From: JADYZU01 sp964540965
GTDB lineage: Bacteria > Pseudomonadota > Alphaproteobacteria > Rhodobacterales > Rhodobacteraceae
DNA: 64,000 nt
Direction of reading: 5' to 3'
Assembly (NCBI GenBank): GCA_964540965.1
Contig: CAZIOT010000014.1
Span: 39,921 to 103,920, forward strand
The notes under the pieces were generated by a model. It had not been told where the DNA came from, did not search any database, and worked only from the letters and a program-made list of their open reading frames with translations. Made by a program: the position numbers and the translations under genes. Below are positions 36,332 to 45,283 of this stretch, in pieces (the first letter of the stretch is position 1; each line of letters starts with the position of its first letter).

Positions 36332-37969
36332 TTGGCGCGTTACATCTTTATCACCGGCGGCGTGGTGTCATCCCTTGGCAAGGGGCTGGCCTCGGCTGCG
36401 CTGGGGGCGCTGCTCCAGGCGCGCGGCTATTCGGTGCGGTTGCGCAAGCTGGACCCCTATCTCAACGTCGACCCAGGCACGATGTCGCCCTTCGAACATG
36501 GCGAGGTGTTCGTGACCGATGACGGGGCGGAAACCGATCTGGACCTTGGCCATTACGAACGCTTTACCGGCGTCTCGGCGCGCAAGACCGATTCGATTTC
36601 CTCGGGCCGGATCTATTCCAACGTGCTGGAGAAGGAACGGCGCGGCGACTATCTGGGCAAGACGATTCAGGTCGTCCCGCATGTGACCAATGAAATCAAG
36701 GACTTCCTTCGCATCGGCGAAAACGAGGTCGATTTCATGCTGTGCGAGATCGGCGGCACCGTCGGCGATATCGAGGGCCTGCCCTTCTTCGAGGCGATCC
36801 GCCAGTTCATTCACGAACGCCCGCGCGGACAGTCGATCCTGATGCATCTGACCCTGCTGCCCTATCTGGCGGCCTCGGGTGAGCTGAAGACCAAGCCGAC
36901 GCAGCATTCGGTCAAGGAATTGCAGTCGATCGGCCTTGCCCCCGATGTGCTGGTCTGCCGCAGCGAACATCCGATCCCCGAACGCGAGCGGGAAAAGATC
37001 GCGCTGTTCTGCAACGTCCGCAAGGAACATGTCGTCGCCGCCTATGACCTCAAGTCGATCTACGAGGCGCCGCTCGCCTATCATCGCGAGGGGCTGGATC
37101 AGGCGGTGCTCGATGCCTTCGGCATCTCGCCCGCGCCGCGGCCCAATCTGGCGCGCTGGCATGACGTGATCGACCGGCTGGAACATCCCGAAGGCGAGGT
37201 GCGCATCGCGGTGGTCGGCAAATACACCCAGCTTGAGGACGCCTACAAATCCATCGCCGAGGCGCTGACCCATGGTGGCATGGCCAACCGCACAAGGGTC
37301 AAGGCCGAATGGATCGACGCCGAAATATTCGAGCGCGAGGATCCGACGCCCTACCTTGAAAATTTCAACGCCATCCTGGTGCCCGGCGGCTTTGGCGAAC
37401 GCGGCACCGAGGGCAAGATCCGCGCCGCGCAATTCGCCCGCGAACACAAGGTGCCTTACCTTGGCATCTGTCTGGGCATGCAGATGGCGGTGATCGAGGC
37501 TGCGCGCAATGTCGCCGGCGTGACGCGGGCGGGGTCCGAGGAGTTCGACGGCGCCGGCGGGCGGTTCGAACCCGTGGTCTATCACCTCAAGGAATGGGTG
37601 CAGGGCAATGCCAATGTCACCCGCAAGAAGGACGACGACAAGGGCGGCACCATGCGGTTGGGCGCCTATTCCGCCGTGCTGACGCCGGGCTCGAAGGTGG
37701 CCGAGGTCTATGACGCGACCCGGATCGAGGAACGCCACCGCCACCGCTATGAGGTCGACATCAAGTATCGCGACCGGCTCGAGGGCTGCGGTCTGGAGTT
37801 TTCCGGCATGTCGCCCGACGGCCGCCTGCCCGAGATCGTCGAATGGAAGGACCACCCCTGGTTCATCGGCGTGCAGTTCCACCCCGAGCTGAAGTCCAAA
37901 CCCTTCGCCCCCCACCCCCTGTTTGCAGGCTTCGTGAAGGCGGCGGTGGAAGGGGCGCGGCTGGTGTAA
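36332..37969 (+). CDS. pyrG: CTP synthase
   Basis: Aminates UTP to CTP using glutamine. 545 aa, full length. The N-terminal synthetase domain starts RYIFITGGVVSSLGKG with the P-loop, followed by YLNVDPGTMSPFEHGEVFV. The C-terminal class I glutaminase has nucleophile Cys380 (LGICLGMQMAV) and the His517/Glu519 pair (FHPEL). Initiates at TTG (36332), which gives the conserved N terminus MARYIF. A GC-rich two-tier hairpin follows the stop. Confidence 0.97.
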   Translation: MARYIFITGGVVSSLGKGLASAALGALLQARGYSVRLRKLDPYLNVDPGTMSPFEHGEVFVTDDGAETDLDLGHYERFTGVSARKTDSISSGRIYSNVLEKERRGDYLGKTIQVVPHVTNEIKDFLRIGENEVDFMLCEIGGTVGDIEGLPFFEAIRQFIHERPRGQSILMHLTLLPYLAASGELKTKPTQHSVKELQSIGLAPDVLVCRSEHPIPEREREKIALFCNVRKEHVVAAYDLKSIYEAPLAYHREGLDQAVLDAFGISPAPRPNLARWHDVIDRLEHPEGEVRIAVVGKYTQLEDAYKSIAEALTHGGMANRTRVKAEWIDAEIFEREDPTPYLENFNAILVPGGFGERGTEGKIRAAQFAREHKVPYLGICLGMQMAVIEAARNVAGVTRAGSEEFDGAGGRFEPVVYHLKEWVQGNANVTRKKDDDKGGTMRLGAYSAVLTPGSKVAEVYDATRIEERHRHRYEVDIKYRDRLEGCGLEFSGMSPDGRLPEIVEWKDHPWFIGVQFHPELKSKPFAPHPLFAGFVKAAVEGARLV

Positions 37970-37970
37970 G

Positions 37971-38005
37971 GCCGGCAAGCGCGGGAAAAACCCGCGTTCC
38001 GGCCC
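37971..38005 (+). terminator. Two-tier hairpin after pyrG
   Basis: Outer arms GGCCGG / CCGGCC and inner arms CGCGGG / CCCGCG around an A-rich loop begin one base after the stop. No T-run follows, so termination strength is uncertain. Confidence 0.5.
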
Positions 38006-38165
38006 CGCACGTGCGCCCCGCGCCCAGTCGGGACGTGGGGCAATTTCGGATTTCACCTACCAAACACGCCCATTGGCCCAAAAGGGGTCCGCGGGTTTCA
38101 GGCACCCACCAAGCCCCGCCCGCCAGATCCCACCGGACCAAAGGTGGACGGGGCCGGCAGCGCCG

Positions 38166-38912
38166 TCAGTCCGAGGCCGGCTCGGCCTCGGTCCCGCCCT
38201 CGGCGGGGGCGGACACGGTTTCCTCGGTCGCCGATATCGTCGCATCCTCGGGGTGGGCGGCATGCGGGTCCATGCCGCGGATGTCGAGATAGCCGTCGTA
38301 GATCATCTTGACCGCGACATAGAGGATGAGCAGCAGGCCGACCCAGGCGATCCAGCGGAACCGGTTCAGCAGCCGGGCGACAAAGGTCGCGGCCAGCCCC
38401 ATCAGCGCCACCGACAGCACCAGCCCGATGATCAGCACGGTCGGGTGGTCATGCGCCGCGCCGGCGACCGCCAGCACGTTGTCAAGCGACATCGACACGT
38501 CGGCGACGACGATCTGCAGGGCCGCCTGGCCCAGGGTCTTGCGCGGCGCCCCACCGGCGACGGCGCCGTCCTTGTCCAGATCCTTGCCGGATATCGCCTC
38601 GGCGCCCTCCTCGGACAGCTCATGCCCGCCGTGACGCAGTTCGCGATACATCTTCCAGCACACCCAGAGCAGCAGGATGCCCCCGGCAAGCAGCAGGCCG
38701 GTGATGCCCAGCAGCGTCGTGGTGATCAGCGCGAAGCCGATCCGCAGCAGCGTCGCCGCGACGATGCCGATCAGGATCGCCCTGTTGCGCTGCTCCTTGG
38801 GCAGGCCGGCGGCGGCAAGGCCGATGACCACCGCATTGTCGCCCGCCAGCACGAGGTCGATCATGATGACCTGACCCAGCGCCGTCAGCCCCTCGGGTGT
38901 GAGAAAATCCAT
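38166..38912 (-). CDS. TerC-family integral membrane protein (YjbE/Alx-like)
   Basis: 248 aa with about seven membrane segments and the paired acidic motifs of the TerC family: LVLAGDNAVVIGLAAAGLP in the first half and VADVSMSLDNVLAVAG in the second. Family members are implicated in manganese export and metal supply to secreted proteins. A hydrophilic central loop (SEEGAEAISGKDLDKDG) and an acidic C-terminal tail are visible. Start at ATG 38912 with GGGGA upstream. It is isolated from the other tellurite-type genes in the window, so tellurite resistance is not implied. Confidence 0.88.
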   Translation of the reverse strand: MDFLTPEGLTALGQVIMIDLVLAGDNAVVIGLAAAGLPKEQRNRAILIGIVAATLLRIGFALITTTLLGITGLLLAGGILLLWVCWKMYRELRHGGHELSEEGAEAISGKDLDKDGAVAGGAPRKTLGQAALQIVVADVSMSLDNVLAVAGAAHDHPTVLIIGLVLSVALMGLAATFVARLLNRFRWIAWVGLLLILYVAVKMIYDGYLDIRGMDPHAAHPEDATISATEETVSAPAEGGTEAEPASD

Positions 38913-39022
38913 ATGTCCCCCGGCCTTCCGCCCTGTGAGTTTGCCGGTGAGGTAAAGGCGCCGGCGGCGGATTTCAACCACCGGCCCTTGCCGCGCGCAG
39001 GTCCGCAGGCTAACCGCCGGCC

Positions 39023-39793
39023 ATGCTGTCCTATCAACACCTGTATCACGCCGGGAATCCCGCCGATGTGCACAAGCATGCGGCGCTGGCATGGTGCCTG
39101 GATTACCTGACGGCCAAGGACAAGCCGCTGACCTATCTGGAAACCCATGCCGGGCGCGGCCTGTATGACCTGACCGCGCCCGAGGCGGCAAAGACCGGCG
39201 AGGCGCAGGCCGGCGTCGGCCGGATGGAGCGGCTGTTTCCCGCCGCCCATCCCTGGCGGCGCGCGCTGGCCGCGGTGCGGGCGGCGCATGGACCGGATGC
39301 CTATCCCGGCTCGCCGCTGGTCGCCGCGCATTTCCTGCGCGCGGGCGACAGGATGCGGCTGGCGGAATTGCATCCCCAGGAACATGCCGCCCTGCGCGCC
39401 GCCCTGCCCGGTGCCACCATCGACCGCCGCGACGGGGCCGAGATGGCTTTGGCCGCCTGCCCGCCCGATCCGCGGCGCGGCCTGATGCTGATCGACCCGT
39501 CGTGGGAGATGAAGGACGACTACCGGACCATCCCCGACCTGGTGCAAAAGCTGCACCGCAAGTGGAATGTCGGCATCATCCTGCTGTGGTATCCGCTGCT
39601 GGCCGCCGCGCCGCACCGGGCGATGCTGGCCGGTCTTGCCGGCGCGATCCCCGAAGGGCTGGTGCATGAGGTGCGCTTTCCCCCGGCCCGGCCCGGTCAT
39701 GGCATGACCGGATCGGGCCTGTTCATCGTCAACCCGCCCTGGGGGCTGGCCGAGGAACTGGCGCGCATCGCCGCGATCTTTGCAAAGCTGTGA
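39023..39793 (+). CDS. rlmJ: 23S rRNA (adenine(2030)-N6)-methyltransferase RlmJ
   Basis: Methylates A2030 of 23S rRNA using S-adenosylmethionine. 256 aa. The N terminus LSYQHLYHAGNPADVHKH and the SAM-binding motif YLETHAGRGLYDL are characteristic. The catalytic motif, usually DPPYE, is here DPSWE (Asp158-Glu162): Asp and the flanking Pro and Glu are kept, but Pro and Tyr are replaced by Ser and Trp. Downstream is TerB after 46 bp on the same strand. Confidence 0.92.
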   Translation: MLSYQHLYHAGNPADVHKHAALAWCLDYLTAKDKPLTYLETHAGRGLYDLTAPEAAKTGEAQAGVGRMERLFPAAHPWRRALAAVRAAHGPDAYPGSPLVAAHFLRAGDRMRLAELHPQEHAALRAALPGATIDRRDGAEMALAACPPDPRRGLMLIDPSWEMKDDYRTIPDLVQKLHRKWNVGIILLWYPLLAAAPHRAMLAGLAGAIPEGLVHEVRFPPARPGHGMTGSGLFIVNPPWGLAEELARIAAIFAKL

Positions 39794-39839
39794 GCGAAGG
39801 GCCTTTGCAAGCCGCGATGCGACCGCTTACCTTCCGGCC

Positions 39840-40292
39840 ATGTTTACCGATTTCTTTCGCCGCCTGACGGCGCCCGCCCCCGGCCCCCTGCCCGACCCCG
39901 ACGCGCGACTGGCGCTGGCTGCCCTGCTGGTGCGGGCGGCCAAGGCCGATGACCTGTATCAGGTGGCGGAAATCGCCCGCATCGACCGGATCCTGGCCCG
40001 CCGCTATGGCCTGAACCCTGTCGAGGCGGCGCAACTGCGCGCCCGCGCCGAGGCGGCCGAACACGAGGCGCCCGATACCGTCCGCTTCACCCGCGCCGTC
40101 AAGGACGCGGTGCCGCACGAGGAACGGATGGCGGTGGCCGAGGCGCTGTGGTCGGTCGTGCTGGCCGATGGCCAGCGCGGCGACCACGAGACGGCCTTCC
40201 TGCGCATGGTGGCGCCGCTTCTGGGCCTGACCGACCCCGATTCGGCGCTGGCCCGCCAGCGGGCCGAGGCCGGGCTGGGCCGCGCGTCATGA
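39840..40292 (+). CDS. TerB-family (tellurite resistance-like) protein
   Basis: 150-aa all-helical protein fitting the TerB/DjlA-N domain: ARLALAALLVRAAKADDLYQ is the usual first Asp-containing helix, and AEALWSVVLADGQRGDHETAFLRMVA the second metal-binding half. Start at ATG 39840 (MFTDFFRRL), the usual beginning of this alphaproteobacterial subgroup. The stop overlaps the next start (ATGA). Function is probably a small metal-binding or stress protein rather than tellurite detoxification. Confidence 0.85.
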   Translation: MFTDFFRRLTAPAPGPLPDPDARLALAALLVRAAKADDLYQVAEIARIDRILARRYGLNPVEAAQLRARAEAAEHEAPDTVRFTRAVKDAVPHEERMAVAEALWSVVLADGQRGDHETAFLRMVAPLLGLTDPDSALARQRAEAGLGRAS

Positions 40293-41047
40293 TCGCCGCG
40301 CTGCCGATGTATGACCGCCCGGAAAACGCCGCGGCGCATGATGCGCTTTGGACGCTGATCCGCGACGGGCTGCGCGCCCGCGGCATCGCGGCGCCCGGGG
40401 CGCTCGACCGCGCAACCGGCCATATGGAGGGCTGGGCCCGCGACGACCTGGTCCTGAGCCAGATCTGCAACCTGCCGTGGCGGGCGCAGTTTCGCGACAG
40501 GGTGACGCTGATCGGCGCTTCGGATTACGGGCTTGACTGCGCGCCGGGGCATTACTTCAGCGTCTTTGTCGTCCGCGCCGATGATCCGGCGACCGACCCC
40601 GCCCAGCGCGCCGGCAGGTTCGCCTATAACGAGGCCCTTTCCAATTCCGGCTGGGGGGCGCCGCAGCTTTGGGCCGCCCGGCACGGCTTTGCCTTTGCGC
40701 CGCATCTGGCGACCGGCGCGCATTGGGAAAGTGCAAGGGCCGTGGCCGGGGGCCGCGCCGACATCGCCGCCATCGACGCCATCACCTGGGGCAACCTGAG
40801 CCGCTGGTCGCCCGAGGCGGCCCGCCTGCGGGTGATCGGCCGCACCGATGCGACGCCGGGCCAATCGTTCATCACCCGCGCGGGGCAGGATCCCGCGCCC
40901 TACCTCGCCGCCATTGCCGCCGCCATCGACGCGCTGCCGGGGGATCACCGCGCCACGCTGGGCCTGCGCGGAATTGTCGCCCTTCCGCTGTCCGATTACG
41001 CGATCCCGCTGCCGCCGACGCCCGCCGAAGTGGCATCTGTCGCCTGA
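40289..41047 (+). CDS. PhnD-like periplasmic-binding-fold protein without signal peptide
   Basis: 252 aa, similar to the phosphate/phosphonate-binding PhnD family: starts MIAALPMYDRPENAAAHDALW, with the domain-2 signature RFAYNEALSNSGWGAPQLW and a hinge region GRADIAAIDAITWGNLSR. It lacks a leader peptide, since the first residues are already part of strand beta1, so it is probably cytoplasmic or a sensor rather than a transporter component. Coupled to TerB by a 4-base overlap and 81 bp upstream of the ABC ATPase gene. Ligand unknown. Confidence 0.78.
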   Translation: MIAALPMYDRPENAAAHDALWTLIRDGLRARGIAAPGALDRATGHMEGWARDDLVLSQICNLPWRAQFRDRVTLIGASDYGLDCAPGHYFSVFVVRADDPATDPAQRAGRFAYNEALSNSGWGAPQLWAARHGFAFAPHLATGAHWESARAVAGGRADIAAIDAITWGNLSRWSPEAARLRVIGRTDATPGQSFITRAGQDPAPYLAAIAAAIDALPGDHRATLGLRGIVALPLSDYAIPLPPTPAEVASVA

Positions 41048-41128
41048 CCGGGCGGAACCTTTCGCGCGGACCGTTGCAATCCGGCTTGAAATCGGCTGCA
41101 CTCGCCCCACCAACAGGGACAAGAGATC

Positions 41129-41905
41129 GTGACAACCACGACGCCGGTGATCGAAATCCGGGACTTGCACAAGTCCTACGGGTCGCTTGAAGTACTGAAA
41201 GGCGTGTCGATCAACGCGCCGCGCGGCCATGTGGTGGCGATGATCGGATCTTCGGGGTCTGGCAAATCCACGCTGCTGCGCTGCTGCAACCTGCTTGAGG
41301 ACAGCCAGCAGGGCGACGTGATCTTCGAGGGCGAGGCGGTGTCGTGGAAAGGCAACGGGCTGGCGCGCCGGCCCGCCGACCATGCGCAGCTGATCCGCAT
41401 CCGCACCAACCTGTCGATGGTGTTCCAGCAGTTCAACCTGTGGTCGCACATGACCGTGCTGCAGAACGTGATGGAGGCGCCGGTATCGGTGCTGAAACGC
41501 GACCGGGCCGAGGTCGAGGCCAAGGCGCGCGAATATCTCGCCAAGGTCGGCATCGCCGACAAGGCCGACGCCTGGCCCGCGCAGCTTTCGGGCGGCCAGC
41601 AACAGCGCGCCGCCATCGCCCGCGCGCTGTGCATGGAACCCAAGGCCCTGCTCTTCGACGAGCCGACCTCGGCGCTGGACCCCGAGCTTGAGCAAGAGGT
41701 GGTGCGCGTGATCAAGGCGCTGGCCGACGAAGGCCGCACCATGATCATCGTCACCCATGACATGAAGCTGGCCGCCGATGTCGCCGATCACGTCGTGTTC
41801 CTGCACCGCGGCCTGATCGAGGAACAGGGCCCGCCGCAATCGGTTTTCGGCAACCCGCGGTCGGAACGGCTGCGCCAGTTCCTGTCGCATACGGTGGCGG
41901 CATGA
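41129..41905 (+). CDS. ABC transporter ATPase, polar amino acid/polyamine uptake type
   Basis: 258-aa ATPase of the HisP/GlnQ/OccP group that energises uptake through the two permeases downstream. Walker A GSSGSGKST (40-48), Q-loop region SMVFQQFNLWSHMTVLQNV, signature LSGGQQQR, Walker B LLFDEPTSALDPE and switch His in VTHD are all intact. GTG start. The stop overlaps the start of the first binding-protein gene (ATGA at 41902), so ATPase and binding protein are translationally coupled. First gene of the transporter cluster. Confidence 0.94.
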   Translation: MTTTTPVIEIRDLHKSYGSLEVLKGVSINAPRGHVVAMIGSSGSGKSTLLRCCNLLEDSQQGDVIFEGEAVSWKGNGLARRPADHAQLIRIRTNLSMVFQQFNLWSHMTVLQNVMEAPVSVLKRDRAEVEAKAREYLAKVGIADKADAWPAQLSGGQQQRAAIARALCMEPKALLFDEPTSALDPELEQEVVRVIKALADEGRTMIIVTHDMKLAADVADHVVFLHRGLIEEQGPPQSVFGNPRSERLRQFLSHTVAA

Positions 41906-42618
41906 TCCGCCTTGCGGCCGCCCTGGCGCTTTTGGCGCTGCCCGCTGCGGCCGAAACCATCCGCATCGGCACCGAATCCAGCTATCCGCCCTATATGTCG
42001 CGGGATGCCGCCGGGGCGCTGCAAGGCTATGACAAGGAACTGGGCGATCTGATCTGCGCCATCATCGAGGCCGAATGCCATTGGACCGATGCCGCCTTTG
42101 ACAGCCTGCTGCCCGATCTTGCCGCAGGGCAATACGATCTGGTCATCGCCGCCCTCGCCGCCTCGCCTGAACGGCAGTTGACGGTCGATTTCTCGGACCC
42201 CTACATGAGCGGCGGCGAAAACATCGGCGTCTTTGCCGGGCTGAACCCCGGCCAGCCGCTGGACAGGGCGCGCATAGGCGTGCAGGCCGGCACCATCCAC
42301 GCCGAACATCTGGTCGACACCGGCCGCAACGTGACGTTCTATTCGTCGAACGACGCCGCGCTCGAGGCGCTGATGCGGCGCGAGGTCGATCTGGTGTTCA
42401 CCACAGACCTCGTGTTGCGCGATGCCTTTGAAAGGCGCTATCCCGCGCTGCGCCGGGTGGCCGAAGAGGCGGTGCAGAACTGGGATACCGCCGTCGCGGT
42501 GCGCCGCGGAACGGGCACGCTGCTTGACCGCGTGAACCTGGCCATCCAAACGCTGCGTGAAAAAGGCATGCTGGACCAGTTGGAAGACAAATGGTTCGTG
42601 GACGGCCAGACGCTATGA
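41902..42618 (+). CDS. ABC transporter substrate-binding protein, family 3 (first copy)
   Basis: 238 aa with a Sec signal peptide (about 1-17, ending LPAAA) and the bacterial solute-binding family 3 fold: IRIGTESSYPPYMSRD at the N terminus, YDLVIAALAASPERQLTVDFSDPY in the hinge, and a C terminus ending LREKGMLDQLEDKWF. Ligand is probably a cationic or polar amino acid or polyamine, judging by the enzymes downstream. It is followed after only 34 bp by a second, paralogous binding-protein gene. Confidence 0.92.
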   Translation: MIRLAAALALLALPAAAETIRIGTESSYPPYMSRDAAGALQGYDKELGDLICAIIEAECHWTDAAFDSLLPDLAAGQYDLVIAALAASPERQLTVDFSDPYMSGGENIGVFAGLNPGQPLDRARIGVQAGTIHAEHLVDTGRNVTFYSSNDAALEALMRREVDLVFTTDLVLRDAFERRYPALRRVAEEAVQNWDTAVAVRRGTGTLLDRVNLAIQTLREKGMLDQLEDKWFVDGQTL

Positions 42619-42652
42619 CAAGACCAACGACTTGACCAATGGGAGACCCAAG

Positions 42653-43378
42653 ATGAAAAAACTGATCCTCACCGCTGCCTTTGCGGCCCTGGCCGCCGGC
42701 GGCGCCCTTGCGCAGGATGTCGTCCGCCTCGGGACCGAGGGCGCCTATCCTCCGTACAACTTCATCAATGATGCCGGCGAAGTGGACGGATTCGAACGCG
42801 CGCTGGGCGACGAATTGTGCAAGCGCGCCGAACTGACCTGCGAATGGGTGACGAACGACTGGGATTCGATCATCCCGAACCTGACCTCTGGCAACTACGA
42901 CCTGATCATCGCCGGCATGTCGATCACCGACGAACGCGATGAGGTCATCGACTTCAGCCAGGACTACTATCCGCCGACCGCCTCGGCCTATGTCGGGCTC
43001 TCGGCCGATGCCGATATCGCCGGCGGCACCGTTTCGGCGCAGACCGCGACGATCCAGGCCGGCTATGTCGCCGAATCGGGCGCCTCTCTCCTGGAATTCG
43101 CCACGCCCGAGGAAACCATCCAGGCGGTGCGCGACGGCGAGGCGGATGCCGTCTTCGCCGACTATGACTACCTCCTTCCGCTGGTCGAAGGGTCGGGCGG
43201 CGAGCTGTCCTTCGTCGGCGACCGGGTGCCGCTGGGCGGCGGGGTCGGCCTTGGCTTCCGCGAAAGCGATGCCGAGCTGCGCGGCAAGTTCGACGCCGCC
43301 ATCACCTCGATGAAAGAGGACGGCAGCCTGAACGCGCTGCTGGTCGAATGGTTCGGCGAGGGTGTGACCACCTATTGA
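42653..43378 (+). CDS. ABC transporter substrate-binding protein, family 3 (second copy)
   Basis: 241 aa with signal peptide (MKKLILTAAFAALAAGGALA) and the same fold as the preceding gene: VRLGTEGAYPPYNFIND, then YDLIIAGMSITDERDEVIDF, and C-terminal MKEDGSLNALLVEWFGEG. Start at ATG 42653, with GGGAG about 7 nt upstream. Two different binding proteins share one ATPase and permease pair, which suggests two ligands or affinities. The longer tail of the clamp region (LPLVEGSGGELSFVGDRV) differs from the first copy. Confidence 0.92.
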   Translation: MKKLILTAAFAALAAGGALAQDVVRLGTEGAYPPYNFINDAGEVDGFERALGDELCKRAELTCEWVTNDWDSIIPNLTSGNYDLIIAGMSITDERDEVIDFSQDYYPPTASAYVGLSADADIAGGTVSAQTATIQAGYVAESGASLLEFATPEETIQAVRDGEADAVFADYDYLLPLVEGSGGELSFVGDRVPLGGGVGLGFRESDAELRGKFDAAITSMKEDGSLNALLVEWFGEGVTTY

Positions 43379-43424
43379 GCCGGCGGGCCGGGCACCAGCC
43401 CGGCCCCCACCCTCCGCGCCCGCG

Positions 43425-44312
43425 ATGTTCGGCTTCTGCACCGACCCCGAGACACTGACCGGCCCGGCGTGGCTGGCCTGCTACCTCACGACCACCAAGC
43501 ATCTGTCGCTTTACTGGTCGGTGGGGACGGTGCTGCTGCTGCTGGCCATCACCGCGCCGGCGGCGCTGGCGATGGGCTTCATGGGCGCCACCGCGGCGCG
43601 GTCGCGTTTCGCGCCGCTGTCCTGGCTGGGCCGCGCCTATATCGCCATCGTGCGCGGCGTGCCCGACATCGCCTTTTTCATGTTTTTCGTCATCGCGCTT
43701 GACCAGTTGTTCGAATACCTCCGGCACCGGGTCAAATGCTGGGACTGGACCGAGCCGGTGCGACAGGGCGCCGATTTCATCGTCTGCCCCGAAGCCAAGC
43801 TGCCGCTGAACGCCGCACCGCAATATGTGCATGAAATCTACGGATTTTCCCTGGCGGTCATCACCTTTGCCATCGTCTTTGGCGCTTTTGCCGCCAATGT
43901 CCTGTTCGGCGCCATGCGCGCCGTACCCCGCGCGCAGACCGAAACTGCCGAGGCCTATGGTATGTCGCGGCGGCAGTCGTTCTGGCGCATCGTCGTGCCG
44001 CAGATGTGGGTCTATGCCCTGCCCGGCCTGTCGAACCTGTGGATGGTGCTGATCAAGGCGACGCCGCTGCTGTTCCTGCTGGGCGTCCAGGACATCGTCT
44101 ATTGGGCGCGGTCGCTTGGCGGATCGGCGATGGCCAATTCCACCGCCTATCCGCATGGCGACTGGCGGATGTGGTATTTCCTGGCCCTGCTGGTGTTCTA
44201 CCTGTCGCTGACCAAGGTGAGCGAGCTGGTGCTGGCCCGCGTGATGCGGCGGCTGACCCGCGGCCAGGCCACCGCCGGCGGCGAGGCGCAGCGGCGCGAG
44301 GGCCTCGCATGA
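43425..44312 (+). CDS. ABC transporter permease, HisQ/ArtQ-like
   Basis: 295-aa inner-membrane permease with about five to six membrane segments. The binding-protein-dependent transport signature (EAA loop) is visible as ETAEAYGMSRRQSFWRIVVP. An unusual insertion around 100-145 (RHRVKCWDWTEPVRQGADF) separates the early segments; similar insertions occur in this subgroup of alphaproteobacterial permeases. The stop overlaps the next permease start (ATGA). Confidence 0.9.
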   Translation: MFGFCTDPETLTGPAWLACYLTTTKHLSLYWSVGTVLLLLAITAPAALAMGFMGATAARSRFAPLSWLGRAYIAIVRGVPDIAFFMFFVIALDQLFEYLRHRVKCWDWTEPVRQGADFIVCPEAKLPLNAAPQYVHEIYGFSLAVITFAIVFGAFAANVLFGAMRAVPRAQTETAEAYGMSRRQSFWRIVVPQMWVYALPGLSNLWMVLIKATPLLFLLGVQDIVYWARSLGGSAMANSTAYPHGDWRMWYFLALLVFYLSLTKVSELVLARVMRRLTRGQATAGGEAQRREGLA

Positions 44313-45127
44313 GCTGCTGGGACATCATTTCCGACTATGCCTTCCGCAGCATCGGTTTCGGTGAACGGCAATTGCCCCGGACCGATTTCAGCCTGTGCCA
44401 GCAGTTCACGCTGATCGGCTCGGGGATGATCTGGAATGTCTATTTCGGCACGGTGACGCTGTTTGCCGGCTTCTTCATGGCCACCGCGGTGGCGCTGGGG
44501 CGGTTGTCGCGGCACCGCTGGCTGCGCAAGCCGGCGGAATGGTTCATCTTCATCTTCCGCGGCTCGCCTCTCTTCATCCAGTTCTTCTTCGGCTATTTCT
44601 GCTTTCTCAGCCTCAAGGGCATGCATCCGGCCTTTGACGTGCTGACCTCGGCCTGGCTGGGCGCGGCCATCGTGCTGTTCCTGAACACCACCGCCTATTC
44701 GGCCGAGATCTTTCATGGCGCGCTTCTGTCGGTGCCCAAGGGCGATACCGAGGCCGCCGATGCCTATGGCCTGTCGGGCTGGCTGCGGTTCCGCCGGATC
44801 GTCTGGCCCACGGCGCTGCGCCTTGCCTGGCCCGCCTATACCAACGAGGCGATCTTTCTGTTCCATTCGACGACGCTTGTCTTCGCCTCGAGCTTTCCGG
44901 TCACCGGGCAAAGCGGCGATGCGCTGTATTACGCGGCCTATTTCGCCGACAAGACCTTCAACCCCTTCGTGCCCTACCCGATCCTTGCCCTGTATTTCAT
45001 CCTGCTGACGCTGACCGTCATCACCATCTTTGGCGCGATCAACCGTCGCCTGAACCGCCATCTGCCGCAGGAACGGCGGTCGCGGCTGGCGTTCCGCTGG
45101 CGACCCGTGGGGCAGGTGCTGCGATGA
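44309..45127 (+). CDS. ABC transporter permease, HisM-like
   Basis: 272-aa partner permease, with membrane segments from about 40 and the EAA loop as EAADAYGLSGWLRFRRIVWP. The preceding periplasmic-type loop FIFRGSPLFIQFFFGYF is the usual RGTPLxxQ region of amino-acid permeases. Coupled to the previous permease by a 4-base overlap. The next gene starts 156 bp downstream, so the transporter genes may form their own transcript or read into the ligase genes. Confidence 0.9.
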   Translation: MSCWDIISDYAFRSIGFGERQLPRTDFSLCQQFTLIGSGMIWNVYFGTVTLFAGFFMATAVALGRLSRHRWLRKPAEWFIFIFRGSPLFIQFFFGYFCFLSLKGMHPAFDVLTSAWLGAAIVLFLNTTAYSAEIFHGALLSVPKGDTEAADAYGLSGWLRFRRIVWPTALRLAWPAYTNEAIFLFHSTTLVFASSFPVTGQSGDALYYAAYFADKTFNPFVPYPILALYFILLTLTVITIFGAINRRLNRHLPQERRSRLAFRWRPVGQVLR

Positions 45128-45171
45128 CCTGGAAACCACGGCGCATGCGCTGAACGACAGGCTGGACGGAA

Positions 45172-45183
45172 CGAAAGCTTTCG
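45172..45183. promoter_or_regulatory. 12-bp palindrome before the glutamine-synthetase block
   Basis: CGAAAGCTTTCG in the 156-bp gap between the permease and the first ligase gene. Could be an operator; nothing else supports it. Confidence 0.25.
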
Positions 45184-45283
45184 ACCAGTCTGAAACCGAC
45201 CGCCTGCGGCTTCCGTCCGGCGGTCCGATGCAGGGGTCTGCGCTGTGGCATTCGCGGCCGGCGGACCCGGAACGGAGAAAGAA

